NCBI RefSeq assembly: GCF_000153165.2
Contig: NC_014472.1
Coordinates: 2,848,001-2,912,000, forward strand
Reading direction: 5' to 3'
Length of the DNA: 64,000 nt
Source: Maribacter sp. HTCC2170
GTDB taxonomy: Bacteria > Bacteroidota > Bacteroidia > Flavobacteriales > Flavobacteriaceae
In this document: one piece after another, positions 16,555-25,410 of the stretch
Numbering within the stretch: the stretch's first letter is position 1
Layout of the letters: each line of letters opens with the position of its first letter
The notes under the pieces: model-generated
Database searches by the model: none
What the model saw: only the letters and a program-made list of their open reading frames with translations
What the model was told of the DNA's origin: nothing
Made by a program: the position numbers and the translations under genes

Positions 16555-18791
16555 ACTAAAGCTGTTTTAGCGGGTTCTTCTGTCAGTATTTTTACGAAAT
16601 TTCCGCGCATGCCAGTACCTCCCATTAGAGGATCAATGGCCACTTTGGTGACCAATTCAGTATCACTTATCCCTTTACCATGGGCGTTGGTCAATTTTTT
16701 ATTATCATGGCCAAAACCATGTACCATGTATACCGAATCCCAGCGAATACGTTCGGTGACACGAACACGTATTGCGAATGTGGATTGAATTCCATCTTGA
16801 TTTTCAAGCCAAACATATTGGCCTTTTTTAAGATTTAAGATTCGCGCTACTTTAGGATTGACCCAAAGATCGTTTTCACTTTTAAGATCATTTAGATTTG
16901 GATTATTGGCAGTTCTACTGAATGTATGCATCGGTGATCTGCCATAGTTAAGGCGGTAGTAACCATTCTGTGGTTCGGGATGAGGTATATACTTAGGAAT
17001 AGGATCAAAGCCCATTGCCGCTAACTGGGGTGAATAAAATTCGATTTTACCGCTATCTGTACCAAATTCATAGTCTTGACCTTGGGTCAGGTATAATGGT
17101 CCGGATTTACGCTTATAGTTTTTTACTCCTATTTTTTCCATTTCTTCCAATGAAGTACCCATTTGTTCTAATTGCCATGCAATTACCTCTTTGTAGTCAT
17201 CGTACTTAAAATGATTATGTAAACCGAGTCTATCACCAATTTGTTTTGCCATCCACCAAGCGGGTTTAGAATCGAACCTTGGTTTAGCGACTGGCATTCG
17301 TAAGGCAATAGATGGATTTCGATTAGGGGAGGACCTAAGAGCATCATAACGTTCTAAATATGTACATTCCGGTAAGACCACATCTGCATATCCTGTAACC
17401 TCCATGGGCATTGTATCAACAACAACCATGAAATCAAGTGCATCTATAGCTTCCTCCAATAATTTTTTATTTGGAATGGATTTGTTCAAGTTGGTACCGG
17501 CAACAAACCAAGCCTTGATAGGATATTTGTTGTCTTTTGATGGGATGGTGTTTCTGATTACCTCATTGGTAATTCCCATTTCTGCGAATGGATAATTTTC
17601 ACCAATTTCTTCCCAACCCCATTTTGGCTTCGGATAAGGAGGATGTGGAAATTTGGGGATATCTATTTTTTCTTTAAAGTAAAATCCACCTCTACGACCC
17701 CAAGAACCTAATAGACCATTTAGAATGGCCATAGCCCTCGCACGTTGGGTATCATCACCGTACCATGTAACGTGACGTCCGGGATGAATTATAGTCGCAG
17801 GGGCCGCCGCTGCCATTATTCTGGCGGTTTTTCTTATTTCCTCTGGTTTGATTGTGGTTATGCCATACGCCCATTCTGGAGTATAGTCCTGAACATGTTC
17901 CCGTAATTGTTTAAAGCCACTCGCATACTTGGCAACATAATCCTTATCATATAACTCTTCAGTGATCAATACATGCATCCATGCCAATAACAAGGCAATA
18001 TCAGTAGACGGTTTTATGGCCAACCAATGTTGGGATTTACTGGCCGCAGTAGATAATCTTGGGTCAACTGCAATTATAGTGGCCCCATTGTCAATAGCAT
18101 CTGACATTTCTTGGACTTGGGAATTGTGCATATTTTCACCAATATGGGAACCTATTAAAACCAAACATTTTGTATCTCTAATATCAGTTGGTTCGGGAGA
18201 TCCTACCCATGACCCAAAAGTTAATCCAAATCCGGTTTCTCTAGGCCCTCTGCATTGCGCGTATGCTGGTTCTGCAATAGTATCTGAACCAAAGGCCTTA
18301 AAAAGATGCTCAAAATGTTTACCAGGTGAACCATGTTTGAGCAAAGCCAAACTTTCGGCACCGTGTGCATTTTTTAGGCTTGCCATTTTAGTGGAAATCA
18401 AGGTTAAGGCTTCTTCCCAACTAGTTTCTACAAATGTGGTTTCGCCATTAATAATTTTTCTGATTAATGGCGTTTTAAGTCTATCATTGTCCGAGTACAT
18501 ACCTACACCGCCAGTTCCCCTTGGGCATAATCGACCATAGCAATGTGAATCTACCTCATTACCAATTATTTTTTGAATATTGCCTTGTTGATCCGTATGT
18601 GCCCATGCAGCACATTTCCAAAAACAGACTTCACAATAGGTTGGTATTTGTTTTAAAGGTGCCAGCGAATTATCAGTGATTAGATCATCTAAATAGGTAT
18701 TGATGCCCATACTACCCAAAGATGAAGCTGCAGCTACACCACTAAAACCTAATGCGGAAATCTTAATGAATTTCCTTCTTGAAGTACTCAT
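16551..18791 (-). CDS. Tat-exported molybdopterin oxidoreductase, Psr/Phs-like
   Basis: 746 residues from the ATG at 18791; the frame extends to 18836, but this start gives a proper Tat signal (TSRRKFIKISALGFSG). A [4Fe-4S] site follows: CEVCFWKC and CYGRLCPRG. Cys in AYAQCRGPRE is the probable Mo ligand, which places it with polysulfide, thiosulfate, tetrathionate or arsenate-type enzymes. C-terminal molydop-binding domain from about residue 620. The Tat signal excludes the cytoplasmic sulfite enzyme SoeA layout. The operon context (YedE, rhodaneses, PEGGC proteins) points to inorganic sulfur; direction and exact substrate are unknown. No dedicated TorD-like chaperone gene is seen. Confidence 0.88.
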   Translation of the reverse strand: MSTSRRKFIKISALGFSGVAAASSLGSMGINTYLDDLITDNSLAPLKQIPTYCEVCFWKCAAWAHTDQQGNIQKIIGNEVDSHCYGRLCPRGTGGVGMYSDNDRLKTPLIRKIINGETTFVETSWEEALTLISTKMASLKNAHGAESLALLKHGSPGKHFEHLFKAFGSDTIAEPAYAQCRGPRETGFGLTFGSWVGSPEPTDIRDTKCLVLIGSHIGENMHNSQVQEMSDAIDNGATIIAVDPRLSTAASKSQHWLAIKPSTDIALLLAWMHVLITEELYDKDYVAKYASGFKQLREHVQDYTPEWAYGITTIKPEEIRKTARIMAAAAPATIIHPGRHVTWYGDDTQRARAMAILNGLLGSWGRRGGFYFKEKIDIPKFPHPPYPKPKWGWEEIGENYPFAEMGITNEVIRNTIPSKDNKYPIKAWFVAGTNLNKSIPNKKLLEEAIDALDFMVVVDTMPMEVTGYADVVLPECTYLERYDALRSSPNRNPSIALRMPVAKPRFDSKPAWWMAKQIGDRLGLHNHFKYDDYKEVIAWQLEQMGTSLEEMEKIGVKNYKRKSGPLYLTQGQDYEFGTDSGKIEFYSPQLAAMGFDPIPKYIPHPEPQNGYYRLNYGRSPMHTFSRTANNPNLNDLKSENDLWVNPKVARILNLKKGQYVWLENQDGIQSTFAIRVRVTERIRWDSVYMVHGFGHDNKKLTNAHGKGISDTELVTKVAIDPLMGGTGMRGNFVKILTEEPAKTALV

Positions 18792-18875
18792 ATAATATGA
18801 ATCAAAATTAACAGCCAAATTACAAGTGACTTGCATTATAAAACATGATAAACGTCATAAAATCAGTAATTTAAG

Positions 18876-18891
18876 TGTAACAAATGTTACA
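18876..18891. promoter_or_regulatory. Crp-type operator, copy 2, in divergent promoter region
   Basis: TGTAACAAATGTTACA: perfect 6-base arms around 4 bases, same core as 11785-11802. It lies 85 bases before the molybdoenzyme start (18791, minus) and 62 bases before the cytochrome start (18953, plus), so one site can serve both directions. A near-match -7 box TAATTTGG is at 18822-18815 on the minus strand. Confidence 0.75.
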
Positions 18892-18925
18892 TAAGACTAA
18901 GAAAAGATATGCTTCATTTATGTTG

Positions 18926-18933
18926 TATTTTTG
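18926..18933 (+). promoter_or_regulatory. -7 box (TATTTTTG) of the 12-heme cytochrome gene
   Basis: Exact TAnnTTTG match 20 bases before the start codon. No TTG is seen at the usual -33 distance, while the Crp-type operator lies about 35-50 bases upstream, which fits an activator-dependent promoter. Confidence 0.55.
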
Positions 18934-18952
18934 TAGACCTATTTGAATCCAC

Positions 18953-20857
18953 ATGAAAAAAAATAATGCTGATTCATTAAAAAAATTCTTAATTCCAATC
19001 CTGCTTGTTCTTGTACTTGGGATTATGGTGGCAATCAAGTACTTTGATTTTGGAAGCAAGTCATATATTGAGCCATTACAATACACCGAAATTGCACTAG
19101 AATCAAAAAGTTGTCTAGAGTGTCATAAAATGTCGAAAGGCTTTTCGGCATCCCATAGCCCCCATCTTATTGGCTGTGTTGGGTGTCATTTAGGCCAGGG
19201 GCTGGAAGCGACAAAGGAAAAAGCGCATGAAGGAATGGTCCTTATCCCGGGAAACTTATCAAATGCTACTGAGACATGTGGTAAATGCCATTCTGAGGAG
19301 TTAAAAAATATCGAGGGTTCACTGATGACCACTAATAGTGGTATTGTCGCAGTTGATAAGTTTATATTCGGAGAAGCTGACTCTCTCGATTACCATTATC
19401 ATATAAAAGACATTGGGAACACAGCTTCAGAGAAACATCTTCGAGATCTTTGTGCAAACTGTCATTTAGGAGCCGAAAAAAAAGAGTTCGGTGAAATAAC
19501 TGAACTCAGTAGAGGAGGAGGATGCATCGCCTGTCACTTGAATTACTCCGATGATGCCAACAAAGAATTAAATGCCTATATAAGTTCTAACAAGACAGCA
19601 CTTCCCAAAATTCATCCGTCAACGGATATTTTTATGAATGACACCCATTGTTTTGGTTGCCATAGCAGGTCTAGTCGCATTTCTACAAATTATGAGGGGT
19701 GGCATGAAACGATGTTTGATAAAGAGGAAGTTGTTGGTGACAAGGACTATAAGGTTTTTGATGATTTGAGGGTTTATAAAAGAATGTCGGAGGATGTACA
19801 TCACCAAAAAGGAATGTTGTGCATTGATTGTCATACTAGTCAAGAGGTTATGGGAGACGGTCAGCTATACGCTCACGAAGAAGATGCCGTTAAACTACAA
19901 TGTTCGGATTGTCATTTTATTAAAGGAAGTCCAGAATCTATTGCTTATGATAAACTTGATAGGGAATCCAAAGTAGTGTTTAGGCATAGAGGTTTTGTTC
20001 ATAAGGATAAGGAAATATTGGTTACTAAAAAAGACAAGAACCCCTTGGTGAATACCTATGTTGAAGGTGACAAAGCTTTTCTTGTTGGCAAAAAAAATGG
20101 TGAACTACATGAAATAAAACCCCAATCAATAGTGTGTTCCAGAGATAATGCACATAAAGACATGAGTTGTTCTAGTTGCCATTCTGCATGGGCTCCACGT
20201 TGTATAGGTTGTCATACAAGTTTTGATAAAGATGATATTGAAGGGTTTGACCTATTGGATAAAAAAGAAGTTATAGGACAATGGAACGAATATGTCTCTG
20301 ATTTTCTGGTTTCTTATCCTACTTTAGGAATCAGAGAAAAAGAATCCGGGAATTCGCGAAAGGTTGAACCTGCCATACCAGGTATGATTATGACATTGGA
20401 CAATGGTAGCTATGAAAAAGGTGGCGAAAGTGAGGATATCTCTTTTCATAGATTGTATGCCCCTAATGCTCCACATACGACCGCAAGGGAAGTTCGTGAC
20501 TGCAAATCATGCCATACCAATCCAATTGCATTAGGTTATGGCTCGGGAGAATTAAAGTATTCAATAACAAATGGAATAGGAAATTGGCAGTTTATACCAG
20601 ATTATGCACAGAATAAACACGATGGACTGCCAGAGGACGCTTGGATTGGATTCATGAATGATAAAAACCAAAGTGGCACCAATTCTACCCGGCATGATTT
20701 CAGACCTTTTACTATAAAAGAACAACAAAGAATACTATTGGTGGGCGCTTGTTTACAGTGCCATAATGAGAATTCAGGGGTAATGGTGAAGAGTACAGCT
20801 AAGTTTAATTTGCAGCTGAAGAATTTAAGTGAACAATGTATACTTCCAAAATATTAG
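18953..20857 (+). CDS. Dodecaheme cytochrome c, membrane-anchored
   Basis: 634 residues. An N-terminal membrane segment (about 12-28) anchors a periplasmic domain with twelve CxxCH haem sites: CLECH, CVGCH, CGKCH, CANCH, CIACH, CFGCH, CIDCH, CSDCH, CSSCH, CIGCH, CKSCH and CLQCH. Other His residues supply distal ligands. It is transcribed divergently from the molybdoenzyme operon and shares its operator, so it is probably the electron partner of that complex or itself a sulfur-compound enzyme like the octaheme tetrathionate reductases. The fold beyond the haem pattern is not one I can name. Confidence 0.85.
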   Translation: MKKNNADSLKKFLIPILLVLVLGIMVAIKYFDFGSKSYIEPLQYTEIALESKSCLECHKMSKGFSASHSPHLIGCVGCHLGQGLEATKEKAHEGMVLIPGNLSNATETCGKCHSEELKNIEGSLMTTNSGIVAVDKFIFGEADSLDYHYHIKDIGNTASEKHLRDLCANCHLGAEKKEFGEITELSRGGGCIACHLNYSDDANKELNAYISSNKTALPKIHPSTDIFMNDTHCFGCHSRSSRISTNYEGWHETMFDKEEVVGDKDYKVFDDLRVYKRMSEDVHHQKGMLCIDCHTSQEVMGDGQLYAHEEDAVKLQCSDCHFIKGSPESIAYDKLDRESKVVFRHRGFVHKDKEILVTKKDKNPLVNTYVEGDKAFLVGKKNGELHEIKPQSIVCSRDNAHKDMSCSSCHSAWAPRCIGCHTSFDKDDIEGFDLLDKKEVIGQWNEYVSDFLVSYPTLGIREKESGNSRKVEPAIPGMIMTLDNGSYEKGGESEDISFHRLYAPNAPHTTAREVRDCKSCHTNPIALGYGSGELKYSITNGIGNWQFIPDYAQNKHDGLPEDAWIGFMNDKNQSGTNSTRHDFRPFTIKEQQRILLVGACLQCHNENSGVMVKSTAKFNLQLKNLSEQCILPKY

Positions 20858-21099
20858 AAATATTACCATCAATCTTACAGTTTTTTTAATATCAAGATTA
20901 AGGACAATTACAAATAGGGTGGCATATTTTAAATGCAATTCTTATATTCGCAACAGTAATAAAGAGTTGGCATAGTATAGAAGTAAGGTTCTAAGACTCA
21001 GAACCTAGGTAAATAAAGTACTCCTTTTCAAAGACCACTACATCAAATTAACTTGTAACCATCTCTTTAATAGGTAATTAATTAATATAAAGTACGTTA

Positions 21100-21555
21100 A
21101 TGGCAAAGTCTCAACAGACATTTAACAAAAGTGAAAAAGAAAAAAAGCGTTTAAAAAAACGTGAAGAAAAGCAAAAGAAAAAACTAGCGCGCAAGGCTGC
21201 GGCCAAAGAAAGCGGAGGAGGTATACCCTTGGCTTATGTTGATTTTAATGGTAATTTAGTGGACACCCCGCCGGATCCATCGCTGAAGGTTGAAATCGAG
21301 GCTGAGGATATTGTTTTAGGAATTCCTAAAAAAGAAGAAGGTGATGAAGAAAAATTTGACCCAGTAAGAAATGGTAAGGTTTCCTTTTATGATTCTTCAA
21401 AAGGGTTTGGTTTTATCATTGATTCAGTTGATCAACAAAAGTATTTTACGCACGTCAGTGGTTTAATCGATGAGATTGTAGAAAATGATACGGTTTCTTT
21501 TGAACTTGAAAAAGGAATGCGTGGAATGAACGCAGTAAGGGTTAAAAAGATTTAA
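21100..21555 (+). CDS. Cold-shock domain protein with basic N-terminus
   Basis: 151 residues. The first ~40 are extremely Lys/Arg-rich (coiled, KEKKRLKKREEKQKKK). The C-terminal ~65 residues form a cold-shock domain: NGKVSFYDSSKGFGFI (RNP1-like KGFGFI) and KYFTHVSGL (RNP2-like, FTHV in place of FVHV), ending FELEKGMRGMNAVRV. It should bind single-stranded RNA or DNA. This longer CSD form with a basic leader is common in Bacteroidota. It is a single gene, ended by a strong terminator. Confidence 0.9.
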   Translation: MAKSQQTFNKSEKEKKRLKKREEKQKKKLARKAAAKESGGGIPLAYVDFNGNLVDTPPDPSLKVEIEAEDIVLGIPKKEEGDEEKFDPVRNGKVSFYDSSKGFGFIIDSVDQQKYFTHVSGLIDEIVENDTVSFELEKGMRGMNAVRVKKI

Positions 21556-21573
21556 CCAGATTTAAAAACATAT

Positions 21574-21606
21574 AAAAAAAGACCGCAATTAGTGCGGTCT
21601 TTTTTT
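21574..21606 (+). terminator. Rho-independent terminator
   Basis: Stem AAAGACCGCA / TGCGGTCTTT with flanking A and T tracts, 19 bases after the cold-shock gene. Confidence 0.85.
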
Positions 21607-21772
21607 GTTTCTTCCCATGTTTAGCAGTAGGTAAATAAACAAGTAGATTCGGACAGTATAAGTGCCTTTTCGTCCTTATTGATCAAAAAATCTTCACTAA
21701 AATCATTTCATTAATATAGAAATAGTGATGCAATAGTTGTATTCACTTTAATCAACCTAATACTATATTAAA

Positions 21773-22702
21773 ATGAAAAATGTAATTCTGGTTATGCTGT
21801 TGCTAATTGTGGCAATGGGTTATTCACAAAAGAAGAAAAATGGCAATGTTTATTTAGAACACCCAGCACTTGAAACGGTGGACAATTTGCAACAAGCTTG
21901 GATGGCAGGTGACAAAGAAAAAGTGGCCACTTATTTAGCAGATGATTTTAAATCTTATTTTGGTTCAAATGTCAACAAAGACCGAAAAGGACAGGAACGG
22001 GAAAGCTTTTTGAACCAAGTGGGCCGAATCACTGAAAACCTTGCATATATATCCTTAAAACCCTCAAAAGGAGCTTATCCTGATGCGATTGAATACAAAG
22101 ATGGAGATACTTGGGTACAAACATGGGATCATATGAAAGCAATTCATAATAAAACTGGCGTAAAATTGGATATGCCTTTTCATAGATTGTACAAATTGAA
22201 TGACGATGGTAAAATAGAATTTGTAATAAACTATTATGAAAATAGAATGTTTTGGGAGATTGGCCGAAGTTACTCTGACCGTGAAAATGGCAAACTATAT
22301 AATCATCATGATAACATAAACAGTGTACGCAGAATGATGGGTGCTTTTGAGAATGCTGATTTTGAGACAGCGTATGGTTTTTTTGCTGAAGATTGCAGCT
22401 TTAACACGCTTGAATTGCCCGATGGTGAAACCATGACATTGGATCAAGTCAAAGAACGAAATGAAAAAATGTGGGAAGCTTATGAATTTAATAGTATTGA
22501 TGTGGTTGGGTATCCCGATTATCTTGAATATGATTTAAGGGATGGAAAAGTTGTACAGTCCTGGTGGAAATTTCGAATGACGAGAAAATCTGACAGCAAA
22601 AAATTCGTGATCCCAGCGCTGTACATCCATGATTTCAATGATGAGGGCAAAATAATTGGATCAAGCGCATATATCAGCACAAAAATTTTGGATGCAAAAT
22701 AA
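21773..22702 (+). CDS. Exported NTF2-like (SnoaL-type) protein, two domains
   Basis: 309 residues with a Sec signal (cleavage near GYSQ). Two SnoaL/NTF2-like domains follow. The first (about 35-150) has LETVDNLQQAWMAGDKEKVATYLADDF, the second (about 185-305) has NSVRRMMGAFENADFETAYGFFAEDCSF; both show the helix-helix-strand start typical of NTF2 folds. These folds bind small ligands or act as weak enzymes, so no reaction can be assigned. It is a single gene between two terminators. Confidence 0.8.
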   Translation: MKNVILVMLLLIVAMGYSQKKKNGNVYLEHPALETVDNLQQAWMAGDKEKVATYLADDFKSYFGSNVNKDRKGQERESFLNQVGRITENLAYISLKPSKGAYPDAIEYKDGDTWVQTWDHMKAIHNKTGVKLDMPFHRLYKLNDDGKIEFVINYYENRMFWEIGRSYSDRENGKLYNHHDNINSVRRMMGAFENADFETAYGFFAEDCSFNTLELPDGETMTLDQVKERNEKMWEAYEFNSIDVVGYPDYLEYDLRDGKVVQSWWKFRMTRKSDSKKFVIPALYIHDFNDEGKIIGSSAYISTKILDAK

Positions 22703-22722
22703 ACTTTAGGTGAACTAATGGT

Positions 22723-22750
22723 AAAAGAGGGCCAATGGCCCTCTTTTTTG
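22723..22750 (+). terminator. Rho-independent terminator
   Basis: Perfect 11-bp stem AAAAGAGGGCC / GGCCCTCTTTT around AAT, followed by T residues, after the NTF2-like gene. Confidence 0.9.
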
Positions 22751-22762
22751 TTATCAAGATAA

Positions 22763-22790
22763 TTGCCAAGTATCACTTGCACTATTTTTG
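22763..22790 (+). promoter_or_regulatory. Promoter of the metallo-hydrolase gene
   Basis: TTG (22763-22765), 17-base spacer, then TATTTTTG (22783-22790), an exact TAnnTTTG box 26 bases before the start. Confidence 0.55.
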
Positions 22791-22816
22791 TCTCTTGAAT
22801 TTGAAATTCAAATAAA

Positions 22817-23959
22817 ATGTTCCGAAGAATCATTAAAACCATCAAGCGAATGTTAATAGCTATAGCATTGGTAATCGTTGCTGTCGTTGTTGTCGCAACT
22901 CTGTTTATAAATCTAAGTCCAGAATTTGGTGGAAAGGCCACTAAAGAACAAAAAGAGTTTTATTCGCAATCCAGTAATTATAAGGAAGGCAAGTTCATAA
23001 ATATAGGTGATGTTCAAATGAACATGGACTTCAGTAAGTTTGTAAAAAGTCTTGTTGGATTTTTTAGTCCTCGGCCAAAAACTACCCCGACTTCCAATAT
23101 TGATGTAATTACCGTTGATTCCCTTAGTATTGCTCAATATAAGGATAGTACAAGATTGGTGTGGTTCGGACATTCTACTTTTCTATTACAAATGAAAGGA
23201 AAGAACATCCTCATTGATCCAATGTTTAGTGCAGTTCCAGCTCCCCACCCAATGTTGGGGGGCAAGAGGTTTAGTAGCGAATTGCCAATTGAAATAGATC
23301 AACTTCCACAAATTGATGCTGTAGTACTTTCCCATGACCATTATGATCATTTGGACTATGGCTCAATTCAGCGGTTAAAGAATAAAACAAATCATTTTTT
23401 CACTCCTCTTGGTGTGGGTGTTCATTTACAGGAATGGGGAATTTCTGAAGAGCGCATTACTGAATTGGATTGGTGGCAAGAAATAAGTTTTGAGGATTTG
23501 GTTTTTAAATGTGCCCCAGCTCAGCATTTTTCTGGTAGAGGTGTCAATGATCGCGGAAATACGCTTTGGTCTTCATGGGTTATTCAATCTGAAAGTGAAA
23601 GTATTTTTTTTAGTGGGGACAGTGGTTACGGTCCTCATTTTAAAGAGATTGGTGATAAATATGGCCCTTTTGACTTCGCAATGATGGAATGCGGCCAGTA
23701 CAATGAGATGTGGAAAGAAATACATATGATGCCTGAGGAAACAGCGCAGGCAGGTATAGATATTAAGGCAAAATTCATCATGCCCATTCATTGGGGAGCA
23801 TTTAAACTGGCTATGCACCAGTGGACCGATCCGGTAGAAAGACTGACCTCTAAAGCCGCTGAACTACAAATACCGATTATCGTACCTCGAATAGGCGAAT
23901 CTATCTTTTTACAACATCAGAAGTTTGAGGCTAATGAATGGTGGAAACGCTACAATTAA
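22817..23959 (+). CDS. MBL-fold metallo-hydrolase, NAPE-PLD/UlaG-like
   Basis: 380 residues with an N-terminal membrane anchor (about 12-32). The metallo-beta-lactamase fold is shown by GHSTFLLQ (118-125), LIDPMFS, SHDHYDHLDYGS (172-183), APAQHFSGRG, FFSGDSGYG and PIHWGAF, giving a two-metal site. The extended WFGHST...DP.FS...P.P motif set matches the NAPE-phospholipase D-like branch (outer-envelope-anchored, probably acting on a phosphodiester or ester). The true substrate is unknown. It has its own promoter and no close neighbour. Confidence 0.88.
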   Translation: MFRRIIKTIKRMLIAIALVIVAVVVVATLFINLSPEFGGKATKEQKEFYSQSSNYKEGKFINIGDVQMNMDFSKFVKSLVGFFSPRPKTTPTSNIDVITVDSLSIAQYKDSTRLVWFGHSTFLLQMKGKNILIDPMFSAVPAPHPMLGGKRFSSELPIEIDQLPQIDAVVLSHDHYDHLDYGSIQRLKNKTNHFFTPLGVGVHLQEWGISEERITELDWWQEISFEDLVFKCAPAQHFSGRGVNDRGNTLWSSWVIQSESESIFFSGDSGYGPHFKEIGDKYGPFDFAMMECGQYNEMWKEIHMMPEETAQAGIDIKAKFIMPIHWGAFKLAMHQWTDPVERLTSKAAELQIPIIVPRIGESIFLQHQKFEANEWWKRYN

Positions 23960-24044
23960 TCTCATTTAAGTAACAGTTTGTCTATTAAGACTGGATAAAA
24001 ATCGATAAATGATATTTATCAGTTATTTCAATCTTTTCCTATGG

Positions 24045-24052
24045 TAACTTTG
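24045..24052 (+). promoter_or_regulatory. -7 box (TAACTTTG) of the first IKAI-repeat gene
   Basis: Exact TAnnTTTG match 78 bases before the start codon at 24130. The leader contains the inverted repeat TTGATTA-ATTAA-TAATCAA at 24058-24076. Confidence 0.5.
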
Positions 24053-24129
24053 ATAGGTTGATTAATTAATAATCAATCTATTAAGAAATAAATTTTACTA
24101 CAATACATATCAATTCAAAATAGTTAACC

Positions 24130-25227
24130 ATGGGAAAATTCAAAAAATTATCAGTATTGTTCCGAGTAATGGTAGTGGCATTCACGATTTTTATGGTTTC
24201 GGGTAGTTGTGAAAAGACAACAGAAGAACCAAAACAAACAGCCCAAAGCACAGAGGTCAATAAACCAGAAACGATTATTTGGCATATAAAGGCAATCCAT
24301 CCAGACGGACAGTTATTGAATGTTAAGGCGATTGATAAAGATGGAAAAATACATGATGTAAAGTCATTTCAACACACTGGACAAACCAGTTTCATGGATA
24401 TTAAAGCGATTGTTGATGACAAGCAACTACCTGTAAAAGTATTGGTCAGCGGTGATAAATACACCCGTGTCAAGGCATTGGCAGAAGATGGCAGTGTCCT
24501 CGATATAAAAGCCTTTAACGAAAAAGGTGAAATTCTTGATGTTAAAGGTATCAGTAGAACCAATAATATCATTCATATAAAAGCAATTAATAAAGCAGGG
24601 GATTTTTATGGTATAAAGGCCATATCCCCAGAAGGTCTGCTCAATGATGTAAAAGGTGTTAAAATGACTGATGAACAAACCGAAGTTCTCATAAATGGTC
24701 ATGCAGTTTATGCCCATATCAAAGCATTGCCTCAAGCTGGTGCTGCTAGCAATAATGGACGCTGGCATATAAAAGCATTTCATCCGGAGGGAAGGTTGTT
24801 GGATATTAAAGCCTTTGATACCGATGGTAAAATTTATGATGTTAAGGCCATACAGGATTCCTACCAAAGAAGTATGATGGACATTAAGGCCATTGTGGAC
24901 GACAATAAATATTTGCCAATTAAAATGATTGTTAGTACAGACAAAAACATTCCAATAAAAGCTATTACCGGCGATGGTAGGCTTTTAGATATCAAAGCAT
25001 TAACCTCTGATGGTAGAAAATTGGATGTTAAGGGAATTATGCGTGAAGGTAACCTGATTCATGTCAAAGCAATTAATAAGGATGGTGATTTTTACGGAAT
25101 AAAGGCAATATCACCAGATGGTGAACTCAATAATGTAAAAGGAGTTAAGATAAACAAAGTTAATCTCGAAACTGAAATAAACGGTCAGAAAGTATTTGCT
25201 CATATCAAGGCTTTACCGCAGGCATAG
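24130..25227 (+). CDS. Lipoprotein built of IKAI/VKAI strand repeats (1)
   Basis: 365 residues: lipobox (SGSC, Cys27), a short Thr/Glu linker, then two similar halves (about 51-200 and 211-365), each starting WHIKA and ending AHIKALPQA. Each half contains twelve strands of the form hh-(I/V)-K-(A/G)-(I/F/L), spaced about 11-15 residues with DG turns, such as LLNVKAIDKDGKI and DFYGIKAISPEG. The regular Lys sits one residue after a branched hydrophobe, so one face would be lined with lysines. I do not recognise a named family. A paralogue of identical plan is at 60138-61289. It should be surface or periplasmic. Monocistronic with its own promoter and terminator. Confidence 0.85.
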   Translation: MGKFKKLSVLFRVMVVAFTIFMVSGSCEKTTEEPKQTAQSTEVNKPETIIWHIKAIHPDGQLLNVKAIDKDGKIHDVKSFQHTGQTSFMDIKAIVDDKQLPVKVLVSGDKYTRVKALAEDGSVLDIKAFNEKGEILDVKGISRTNNIIHIKAINKAGDFYGIKAISPEGLLNDVKGVKMTDEQTEVLINGHAVYAHIKALPQAGAASNNGRWHIKAFHPEGRLLDIKAFDTDGKIYDVKAIQDSYQRSMMDIKAIVDDNKYLPIKMIVSTDKNIPIKAITGDGRLLDIKALTSDGRKLDVKGIMREGNLIHVKAINKDGDFYGIKAISPDGELNNVKGVKINKVNLETEINGQKVFAHIKALPQA

Positions 25228-25246
25228 TCTTAAAGGTAAAGTTAAT

Positions 25247-25275
25247 AAAAGAGGGTCATTGACCCTCTTTTATTT
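25247..25275 (+). terminator. Rho-independent terminator
   Basis: Stem AAAAGAGGGTC / GACCCTCTTTT around ATT, then a T-rich tail. Confidence 0.88.
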
Positions 25276-25410
25276 TGAAAAGTTGTATTTCATCGAATAG
25301 TTTATAAAAAAGGTCTTTTTTTGGTAGGGTATACGTATATCTAATTGTTTAGATGAAGTTATGACTTCTGGTTATAAGCACCATACCTAACATTAATTAA
25401 TATTAAAATC

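Noticed and set aside
16330-16788. 152-codon plus-strand frame
   Set aside because: Spans the Fe-S subunit and the end of the molybdoenzyme gene in reverse; both real genes are certain.
17962-18540. 192-codon open frame on the plus strand
   Set aside because: Lies wholly opposite the molybdoenzyme gene, low-complexity reading of its codons, no motif; an antisense shadow.
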